Below are positions 7,174 to 12,459 of a stretch of DNA of 12,459 bases, one piece after another. The notes under the pieces are model-generated. The model was given only the letters and a program-made list of their open reading frames with translations. It made no database searches and was not told the DNA's origin. Within the stretch, counting starts at the first letter, position 1, and each line of letters starts with the position of its first letter. The translations under genes and the position numbers were made by a program. The stretch is from Puniceicoccaceae bacterium (GTDB lineage Bacteria > Verrucomicrobiota > Verrucomicrobiia > Opitutales > Coraliomargaritaceae), in assembly GCA_003566795.1 (NCBI GenBank), contig PXBU01000072.1:1-12459 (forward strand). The letters run 5' to 3'.

Positions 7174-8007
7174 ATGAATTTTATGTTTATCTCCCCAAGG
7201 CTGTTTTGCGCAGGCATCTGCTTTTTGTCCTTGGGATCGGCAGTTGCGCTTGAAGAAAATCCGGCGCTTTCGCTACCGCCAGCCGGGGAACAAGCCGAGA
7301 GTCCTGATTTAGTGGCAGAAGCACTGCTAGCTCTACTTCCGGTCAGTGCTGAAGTTGCCAACAACGGAGCGCTAGTGCCGCCAAAAGATCAATGGCCGGA
7401 TACGCCGGATCTGGTCTATTATGACTTTGCCCGTAAAACCGCGGGGGGGCGCATTGCCTACATCGGATCGGGGCGAAGTGAAGAGGCGAACCGGATGGTG
7501 GACGGGGATCAGGAGACTTACTTCGACTTTGAGAACATGGGAAGAGGCGCTTTCTTTGTCGCAGCTCTGGCGGAGAATTATCCGGTGATACAAGCATCCA
7601 TTACTGCAGAAAGGGCTCTCGCACGGGTTGAGGTTTGGACCTTGGAGACTTATCCGCGTGAACTGAGGAACGAACCCTCCGAGGACGAGAGCGGCATGTC
7701 CCCTATATTGGTACGCGATTTCCTCGCAGGGCGTTTGCCGGATGGACGAGTCATTGTGCCAGATGATGAAGAGGTCAACTCGCTGAATATTCCCCTGCCT
7801 GAGACGAATGCCCGGTATGTGCTGGTGCGGGTCGTCGGGAAGGATCCAACTCGGCCAATTCGAGTGAATCTTTTTTCTGCCGTTGGCCGGATACCCAGAG
7901 AGTATCTCGGTAATCGGATGGCGCGAAGCAATAACCTGCAATCAGCAGAGCCGCCGGCTGAAGCGCCGGAAGTTAGTTTGCCCCAAATTCGCTTCGCTAG
8001 TCCATGA
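7174..8007 (+). CDS. Secreted protein of unknown function, possible discoidin/F5-8C-like beta-sandwich
   Basis: This 277-residue protein has a clear signal peptide (hydrophobic 9-25, probable cleavage after AVA near residue 25). A low-complexity Ala/Glu/Pro-rich linker follows (about 26-75), then a globular domain (about 78-245). Within the globular part, GSGRSEEANRMVDGDQETYFDFE (98-120) has the pattern of discoidin (F5/8 type C)-like domains, where a small-residue/Ala stretch is followed by a DGD-x-x-T motif. A later RYVLVRVVG strand (214-222) is also typical of that fold. Such domains often bind glycans, but this match is weak and made by eye. The Pro/Glu-rich tail (259-277) carries no PEP-CTERM signal. 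The gene is divergent from the export operon and converges on the TPR gene with an 8-bp gap. The location suggests a periplasmic or surface accessory of the polysaccharide; function is unknown. ATG at 7174 is used; an in-frame ATG at 7183 is possible. Confidence 0.78.
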   Translation: MNFMFISPRLFCAGICFLSLGSAVALEENPALSLPPAGEQAESPDLVAEALLALLPVSAEVANNGALVPPKDQWPDTPDLVYYDFARKTAGGRIAYIGSGRSEEANRMVDGDQETYFDFENMGRGAFFVAALAENYPVIQASITAERALARVEVWTLETYPRELRNEPSEDESGMSPILVRDFLAGRLPDGRVIVPDDEEVNSLNIPLPETNARYVLVRVVGKDPTRPIRVNLFSAVGRIPREYLGNRMARSNNLQSAEPPAEAPEVSLPQIRFASP

Positions 8008-8015
8008 CCTGACAT

Positions 8016-9683
8016 TTAGAGCTGAATGGCCTCAAGTAAAAGCTGTTCTTCCGGAAATAATTTGTTCCCGTCAATTGTTCTGGCCAGTTCCTGTGCATCG
8101 GTTTGAAAGCCTCCTCGGTGTAGAGCGTAAGCAGCGAGTAAACGCCAACGGTCCCGCACTTCAAACCAATTCACCGGTAGTTGATCCAGCAGGCCGAGCG
8201 CTTCAGCGCTGCGATCCTCGTGCAAAAGGCCTAGAACCAAGGTCATCCGATAGGCTAAGACATTGGCCCGGGCCTCCAGCAGAGCCCGTGCTTCGGCGAG
8301 AACTTGGGCATCGCTTTGGCCCAGTAAAAAGCCGAGATAGCGAGCATCGTTTGCGGCATCCAGATCATCTGGAAAGTAGCGGCAATAATCCAGTAAAGCC
8401 TGCCGCAGGGCCTCGGTATTGCCTTGGCGCTCAAGCACCGCAATTAAATCTCTCAAGGCAGACTTTCGGTGGCCTGGAGATGCGATCACTCGTTCGAGTG
8501 CGGCAATCTGAAGATCTGGAAGCTGTAATTGCGCCGCGTTTTTCGCCAAATAATACAGTTTCGGACTTTCTCTTGACGCAGCGAGCAGGGCTCGATCCCA
8601 AGCCAGACGGGCACGGCGCGGATCACCTTTTTCCACAAAAGCGCGCATTCTAAAGGCTTCACGCAAGTATTCCTCGATGGGGAGGCGCGGCTTATCGAGC
8701 AGGTCGAGGATGGCATCCCATTCATTGCTCAGAGCCAGTGCATCGGCATGGATGAGGAACAGATCTTGACGGGTCATGGCCAAGTCCCGGGAAATTGCCG
8801 AGACGGTGTAGCGGTGCAATCCCTTACGGTTCAGCCAGCGCCCCAGGGTCGCCATCTCCTCTGGCTCCTCCAGTTTAAAAAGCGCACGCGCAGCTTGGTA
8901 GATCTTGTCCGGATCCGCATTCGGCAAGCGGAGTTTCAGCTCTTCGCCGAGTAAGCGGTTTTCCGGGTCGAGACCTGTCAAACTGTTAATGGTTCGGATC
9001 AATGCCTCGATGTCTTCAAGCTGGAGATCCGGCAGTTTCGCCAGCGTCCTGAGCGCTTCTTCCTGGCGGGGACCTGTCTGGCGGGCGATTTGCTGCAGGT
9101 GATCGATGCCCGCCCGGCGTATTTCCGGCTGCTGAAAGAGTCGGGAGAGTTGAAAAAAAAGCGCATCGGCCTCGTGAGGCGCATCCTCATGCACCACCAA
9201 ATCCGCCGTTTGCTGAAAGGCCTGCTCAAATTGGCCACGCCGGGCAGCAGCTAGTGCCTGAAGGTAATCCAACTGTCGCAGATGCAGCCCCGCTTCACGC
9301 TGGGCGGTAATCTCGGCTTCGAACTTTTGCCACATCCCGGCCTGCAAGTAAGCTTCGGCCAGCGCCAGCCGATCATCCGTTGCCCCCTTAGACAACTCGA
9401 CTACTTTTTCCCAGAACCGGTAGGCCGAGGCCGGATCACTTGCCGCATAAACACGCGCCAGTATGCGTGCGATCTCAGGGTCTTCCGGCTCAAGCGCGTT
9501 GGCGGCGTGGGCGAGCTCCCAGGCGCGACCGATCGTCTCGGGCATGGCTAATAAGGACTCCGCCTCGATTGCCATCGAACTCGCACGCCAAACTCGAATC
9601 TGTCGGTAAGCGGGATAGCTCAAAATCGCCAAGAGGAATATCACGATCAAAAGGAACCAAACTATTGTTTTTTTGTCATTCAC
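8016..9683 (-). CDS. Membrane-anchored TPR-repeat protein, probable polysaccharide-locus scaffold
   Basis: With a GTG start at 9683 this is 555 residues. It has a very short N-terminus, one transmembrane helix (about 5-24) and a long all-helical region. TPR-like repeats run from about 40 to 550, for example around 65-95, 100-135, 140-165, 315-345, 360-390, 420-450 and 500-535, with frequent A-x-x-x-x-x-G/A-x-x-x-x-A spacing. TPR proteins of exopolysaccharide systems act as assembly scaffolds; this particular role is inference. Basic residues flank the helix on both sides (NDKK before, RQIRVWR after), so periplasmic or cytoplasmic placement of the repeats is unclear. An upstream TTG at 9725 would add 14 residues, but it has no ribosome site and lies within a 17-bp dyad, so I prefer the GTG, which itself has no clear Shine-Dalgarno. 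The gene is divergent from the sugar phosphotransferase gene and lies outside the export operon. Confidence 0.8.
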   Translation of the reverse strand: MNDKKTIVWFLLIVIFLLAILSYPAYRQIRVWRASSMAIEAESLLAMPETIGRAWELAHAANALEPEDPEIARILARVYAASDPASAYRFWEKVVELSKGATDDRLALAEAYLQAGMWQKFEAEITAQREAGLHLRQLDYLQALAAARRGQFEQAFQQTADLVVHEDAPHEADALFFQLSRLFQQPEIRRAGIDHLQQIARQTGPRQEEALRTLAKLPDLQLEDIEALIRTINSLTGLDPENRLLGEELKLRLPNADPDKIYQAARALFKLEEPEEMATLGRWLNRKGLHRYTVSAISRDLAMTRQDLFLIHADALALSNEWDAILDLLDKPRLPIEEYLREAFRMRAFVEKGDPRRARLAWDRALLAASRESPKLYYLAKNAAQLQLPDLQIAALERVIASPGHRKSALRDLIAVLERQGNTEALRQALLDYCRYFPDDLDAANDARYLGFLLGQSDAQVLAEARALLEARANVLAYRMTLVLGLLHEDRSAEALGLLDQLPVNWFEVRDRWRLLAAYALHRGGFQTDAQELARTIDGNKLFPEEQLLLEAIQL

Positions 9684-9692
9684 TATAAGTGA
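9680..9692. repeat. 13-bp dyad overlapping the GTG start of the TPR gene
   Basis: TCACT, three bases (ATA), then AGTGA is a perfect 5-bp-arm dyad. It covers the proposed GTG (9681-9683 on the minus strand), so it may be an operator or an mRNA structure at the start, or chance. Confidence 0.3.
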
Positions 9693-9721
9693 GTTGATTG
9701 TTTGCAAAAGAATCTGAGCAA

Positions 9722-9738
9722 ACAAGTAAAAAACTTGT
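9722..9738. repeat. 17-bp inverted repeat (6-5-6), first of a tandem pair
   Basis: ACAAGT, five A residues, then ACTTGT is a perfect dyad. It lies 2 bp from the next dyad (9741-9757), a centre-to-centre distance of 19 bp. The two could bind two dimers on nearly the same face of the helix. It overlaps the less likely TTG start (9725) of the TPR gene. Confidence 0.5.
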
Positions 9739-9740
9739 AA

Positions 9741-9757
9741 AGCTCTTAATTAGAGCT
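9741..9757. repeat. 17-bp inverted repeat (6-5-6), second of a tandem pair
   Basis: AGCTCT, TAATT, then AGAGCT is a perfect dyad with the same 17-bp geometry as the dyads at 9722-9738 and 7141-7157. It fills the spacer between the possible -35 (9735-9740) and -10 (9757-9762) hexamers of the phosphotransferase gene, a place where a bound regulator would directly affect polymerase. Confidence 0.5.
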
Positions 9758-9771
9758 AGGATTAAGAATAG

Positions 9772-11172
9772 ATGATTCGCCATAAACTTACTGCGCAAAA
9801 GCAGTTATTCATCGTAATCTTGCTCATTAACTCAGTGTTATTGATGGGTGCGCTGAAGCATGCATTTGAGGCAAGCGGATTCTTGATTTTAACTGAGAGT
9901 GCCCGGATCGAGGTCTATTTGATCGGCGTCTTGGCCGGACTTCTTTTCCTAAGGGAGCGGTGGTCGAACTTGTTACAGGGAACTGTTCATCCGGCACCCT
10001 TTGAGGGTGTCATTCTCGCGGCACGATTCGTTTTTGTTCAAGCTTTCGCCTTTTCCCTGATCTACTTTCTTTTGCAGGATATTGCGGTCAGCCGGGCCTT
10101 TCTGATCTGGTTTCTGGCCATTGGTTTTCCGTTCAACGCGGCCCTCATCATTTGGCTCCCCGGATGGTTCCGGAAATTATTTAATCGCTCGAAAGCGCTT
10201 ACAGGTATTTTGGTAGGCCTAGGCGCGATTCCTGAAGAAGCGATTACCTATGCCTCGCACTGCCGTCATTTCGGAGTAACTTTTCACGATCATTATGGCG
10301 ACACACAGGAATCGGAAGTGCCTTTTAACTATCGGGGTGAAATCGCTAAATTCAAAGACGAAGCTTTCAGTAACGATGCCGCTGTCGACCGGGTGCTTTT
10401 CTTCGGGAGAAAGACGGATGACCCGGATTATCGAGCGGCATTGGAACTCTGCCACCAGAGCGGCATCCGCGCCCAGGTGATGTTGCATGAGCAGGAGCTC
10501 TTTGGCTATCTGGGACGACATGTCGTGGATGGCAATGCCCACTTCCTCACCATGGCAGACGAGCCCTTACAGAACCCGCTTAATCGTATATTAAAACGTG
10601 CCATCGATATTCTATTAAGCCTGCTTGTGGTAATCTTTTTGCTTCCGCCACTGATTGTCGTGGTCTGGTTGGTGCAGCGGTGGCAGTCACCCGGGCCGCT
10701 CTTTTTTCGTCAGACCCGCCATGGATTAGGGCGGCAGACTTTCCGTATTTTGAAGTTTCGCACCATGCAGAGCAGTGCAGCTTCCGAGGCGCTTCAAGCC
10801 AAGGCCGCCGATCCCCGAATTTATCCACTCGGGCGTATCTTACGTCGGACCTCGCTGGACGAAATCCCACAATTTATCAATGTGCTCCGCGGCGAGATGA
10901 GTGTGATCGGGCCGCGGCCACATTTGACCGTCCACGACGATTTATTCGAGGAGGAAGTACACGCCTATCGTATCCGTCATTTCGTGAAGCCCGGCATTAC
11001 CGGCTATGCCCAGATTCGGGGGCTGCGCGGAGAAGTAACCACCACCGAGCAGATTCACCAGCGCGTGCAGCACGACATCCATTATATTAGCAACTGGTCA
11101 TTGAAGTTGGACTTTTACATCCTCTGCAAAACCGTTGTGACCGTCCTGCGTCCACCGGAAAGTGCGGTTTGA
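9772..11172 (+). CDS. Polyprenyl-phosphate sugar-1-phosphate transferase (WbaP/PssE-type initiating enzyme)
   Basis: This 466-residue protein has four N-terminal membrane segments (about 11-29, 47-62, 80-101, 110-130) and a degenerate Rossmann-like CoA_binding_3 region (about 140-260). A membrane helix at about 276-301 leads into the bacterial sugar transferase domain to the C-terminus. Catalytic-domain motifs are intact: KRAIDI (275-280), GPLFFRQTRHG (308-318), FRILKFRTM (324-332), RRTSLDEIPQ with the Asp-Glu pair at 363-364, GEMSVIGPRPH (374-384) and VKPGITGYAQIRG (405-417). Members transfer a sugar-1-phosphate from a nucleotide sugar to undecaprenyl phosphate, the first step of repeat-unit assembly on the cytoplasmic face. 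The sugar (glucose, galactose or other) cannot be told from sequence. The gene is alone in its orientation and ends 1 bp before the stop of the convergent glycosyltransferase gene. The start is ATG with a weak AGGA ten bases upstream. Confidence 0.94.
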   Translation: MIRHKLTAQKQLFIVILLINSVLLMGALKHAFEASGFLILTESARIEVYLIGVLAGLLFLRERWSNLLQGTVHPAPFEGVILAARFVFVQAFAFSLIYFLLQDIAVSRAFLIWFLAIGFPFNAALIIWLPGWFRKLFNRSKALTGILVGLGAIPEEAITYASHCRHFGVTFHDHYGDTQESEVPFNYRGEIAKFKDEAFSNDAAVDRVLFFGRKTDDPDYRAALELCHQSGIRAQVMLHEQELFGYLGRHVVDGNAHFLTMADEPLQNPLNRILKRAIDILLSLLVVIFLLPPLIVVVWLVQRWQSPGPLFFRQTRHGLGRQTFRILKFRTMQSSAASEALQAKAADPRIYPLGRILRRTSLDEIPQFINVLRGEMSVIGPRPHLTVHDDLFEEEVHAYRIRHFVKPGITGYAQIRGLRGEVTTTEQIHQRVQHDIHYISNWSLKLDFYILCKTVVTVLRPPESAV

Positions 11173-11173
11173 C

Positions 11174-11941
11174 TCATTTTTTTAGCGCCGCTCTCAAAGT
11201 ATAATACAGCACAGGAAAAGACTTGAAGTAGCGGGGCACATATATTGAGGAGCGCCCCAGGCAGCGGACCGCCCAGCCGAGGTAAAGACGGTCGGCCCAT
11301 GCGGGGATGCGGGATTGTTCGCCAGTGAGAAAGGCAATGGCCGCGCCGGTGCAGAAGATCGCCGGCAGTTTTGGATCCGCCGAGTCCTGCTGCCATTGCT
11401 GTTGCAGCCAGGCCCCCAATCGTTCCTGGATGCCACCACCGAGATTGATCAGGACATAGCGCGGTGCACGCTGGCGCAAGCGATCCAGTAAGATCGGATC
11501 TTCCACACAGTCCGGCGAATAGAGCGGAGCGACGTATTGATCTTCAACCTGAATGGGAATTCCCCTACCCTGGAGCCAACAGCGATTACGCGCACTCGCT
11601 TCCGGGGAAGGATCGACCAGAAAAAGCGCCCCCGGTTGACGGAGCCGTGGATCTTCCAGCATGGTCGAGAGAAATGCCAGACCGGACACCCGCTGCAAGG
11701 GGCTGCTCGGCCGGATGAGCCGCCAGACCAAAACCATGGCTCCACTGTCGGGCAGCACCAGCTGACTCTCTGCCAGTTGCCCAGTGTAACGAGCATCCTT
11801 GGCGGCCAGGGCCAGGCAAGGGGCGGAGGGCGCGGTAACCAACCCACGTAAGTCGAGTGCCGCTTCGACTAATTCATGCACATTGCCGACCCCAAAAGGA
11901 ATCTGCAAGATACGGATGCTGTCAGTTCTACGCTCAGCCAT
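11174..11941 (-). CDS. WecG/TagA/CpsF-family glycosyltransferase
   Basis: At 255 residues it has the usual size of GT26 (WecG/TagA/CpsF) enzymes, which add the second sugar (for example ManNAc-type) to a lipid-linked primer. Family landmarks appear in order: LVLPDSGAMVLVWRL (61-75), matching the family LVPDG-x-x-x-x-W region with the likely catalytic Asp65; RVSGLAF (84-90); LFLVDPSPEAS (106-116); LINLGGGIQERLGAWL (164-179); and FCTGAAIAFLTGEQSRIPAWADRLYLGWAVR (196-226). The family form LG-x-P-x-QE is LGGGIQE here, a noticeable departure. I use the ATG at 11941, five bases after the upstream stop (11947-11949). A TTG at 11992 would overlap the preceding gene by 46 bp and adds residues without family character. 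Co-transcribed with the GT2 gene. Donor and acceptor cannot be predicted; the initiating transferase encoded next door is the natural source of its acceptor. Confidence 0.86.
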   Translation of the reverse strand: MAERRTDSIRILQIPFGVGNVHELVEAALDLRGLVTAPSAPCLALAAKDARYTGQLAESQLVLPDSGAMVLVWRLIRPSSPLQRVSGLAFLSTMLEDPRLRQPGALFLVDPSPEASARNRCWLQGRGIPIQVEDQYVAPLYSPDCVEDPILLDRLRQRAPRYVLINLGGGIQERLGAWLQQQWQQDSADPKLPAIFCTGAAIAFLTGEQSRIPAWADRLYLGWAVRCLGRSSIYVPRYFKSFPVLYYTLRAALKK

Positions 11942-11946
11942 GAAGA

Positions 11947-12459
11947 TCAATTCGTTTTGCGCTTGCCCAACTCGTAGGCCTTGGCCACGCAAAGAAATTC
12001 ATAGAAGGCATGCAGACGGGCGAAATACCAGCCTTCGCGCCCATCCAGGAAGCCACGCTGTAAGAAATAAACATGACAAAAGCGTAAAAATGGCCGAAAG
12101 GGCAAGTGGCGGGCAGTCTCCTTCAGGCGACGGCGCAGGCCGACGGTTTTGTGCTGTAGGGGTTTTGCGTCTACCCCCTGCTCCGTGGTTGCCGCCAGCG
12201 CGACGTGAGCCTCCCAGTTGGAGTAACGATTATGCTTCTCGACAAAGGTGGCCACGTCCGGAAAGGGGTAGTGATCCATCTCCGCCTTGAGCTGGGCCGT
12301 CTCGCCCTGCACGATCACATGCTCGTGCACTTCGTTGTCACCGCTTTCGGTGTCCGCGCTCGTCAGTTGTTCGTAACGTCCGAGACGATGCCGGAAGAGG
12401 CGCAAGTTCCAATTCGGATAATAGGCGTGCCGCATCCATTTACCCATGAACATAAATCG
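11947..12459 (-). CDS. Family 2 glycosyltransferase (WaaE/KdtX-like), C-terminal fragment
   Basis: The frame is open to the right edge, so the start lies outside; the ATG at 12453 is internal, because the upstream codons (Arg-Phe) continue the same conserved stretch. The 170 visible residues match the C-terminal half of GT2 enzymes related to the lipopolysaccharide core transferase WaaE/KdtX. They include YYPNWNLRLFR (13-23), a Val-His-Glu-His motif (about 43-46), HYPFPDVATFVEKHNRYSNWEA (about 62-83) and the closing P-x-x-RFCHVYFLQRGFLDGREGW (about 120-142). The GT-A catalytic core with its DxD motif would lie in the missing N-terminal part. It probably adds one sugar of the repeat unit at the cytoplasmic face. 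It is 5 bp upstream of the WecG-type gene, in one transcription unit. Confidence 0.85.
   Translation of the reverse strand, partial: RFMFMGKWMRHAYYPNWNLRLFRHRLGRYEQLTSADTESGDNEVHEHVIVQGETAQLKAEMDHYPFPDVATFVEKHNRYSNWEAHVALAATTEQGVDAKPLQHKTVGLRRRLKETARHLPFRPFLRFCHVYFLQRGFLDGREGWYFARLHAFYEFLCVAKAYELGKRKTN

Larger units (their letters stand above)
9684..9771. promoter_or_regulatory. Divergent AT-rich regulatory region upstream of the phosphotransferase and TPR genes
   Basis: This AT-rich stretch between divergent genes contains two tandem 6-5-6 dyads (9722-9738, 9741-9757), a TTTGCAAA palindrome (9701-9708) and a smaller dyad at 9680-9692 overlapping the GTG of the TPR gene. For the plus-strand gene, a weak sigma-70-like promoter can be drawn: TTGTAA (9735-9740), 16 bp, TAGGAT (9757-9762), with transcription starting only a few bases before the ATG at 9772. 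An AGGA at 9758-9761 could instead serve as a ribosome site, which would need a start further upstream. The heptamer TTTGCAA is shared with the other divergent region (7120-7126). Confidence 0.4.

Noticed and set aside
7443..7449. Run of seven G residues in the secreted-protein gene, as a phase-variation tract
   Set aside because: Seven is short for efficient slippage, the frame is intact and the run encodes ordinary Gly codons.
11177..11183. Run of seven T residues just after the phosphotransferase stop, as a possible terminator
   Set aside because: No stable GC-rich stem precedes it, and it lies within the last codons of the convergent gene, where it encodes lysines.

Overview
The window (about 12.5 kb, moderate G+C, densely packed) is part of a cell-surface polysaccharide (exopolysaccharide or capsule) locus of a Gram-negative bacterium. 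The left-edge fragment carries an EpsI-type signature, which ties the locus to the exosortase type of exopolysaccharide cluster. The O-antigen-ligase-like protein with a C-terminal TPR extension, the beta-barrel partner and the weak Shine-Dalgarno use resemble what I know of Verrucomicrobiota (Opitutae-like) genomes. This taxonomic placement is inference, not a database match. No tRNA, rRNA, CRISPR, IS element or prophage gene was seen.

Layout. Positions 1-363 (+) hold the end of an EpsI-like (DUF3485) protein cut by the left edge. Positions 374-7109 (-) hold a four-gene operon, transcribed right to left: outer-membrane beta-barrel protein, OPX/Wza-like export protein, Wzz/Wzc-type co-polymerase with tyrosine autokinase, then a Wzy/WaaL-type polymerase or ligase with a TPR tail. 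The spacing runs from a 22-bp gap to an 11-bp overlap to a 4-bp ATGA overlap. A 64-bp AT-rich divergent region (7110-7173) separates this operon from a secreted protein of unknown function (7174-8007, +). That protein converges on a membrane-anchored TPR protein (8016-9683, -). A second AT-rich divergent region (9684-9771), rich in short dyads, leads to a polyprenyl-phosphate sugar phosphotransferase (9772-11172, +). That gene converges, with a 1-bp gap, on a WecG/TagA/CpsF glycosyltransferase (11174-11941, -). The latter follows, 5 bp downstream, a family-2 glycosyltransferase cut by the right edge (11947-12459, -).

How the parts fit. The phosphotransferase would load the first sugar phosphate on a lipid carrier at the inner membrane. 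The two glycosyltransferases would extend the repeat unit, and the Wzy-like protein would polymerise or ligate it. The Wzz/kinase protein would set chain length and couple polymerisation to export. The OPX protein has no visible outer-membrane helix and would deliver the polymer to the adjacent beta-barrel porin. A Wzx flippase was not seen and must lie outside the window. The secreted protein and the TPR protein are the least explained members. They sit on the two divergent regulatory regions in the middle of the locus and are the best candidates for undescribed components.
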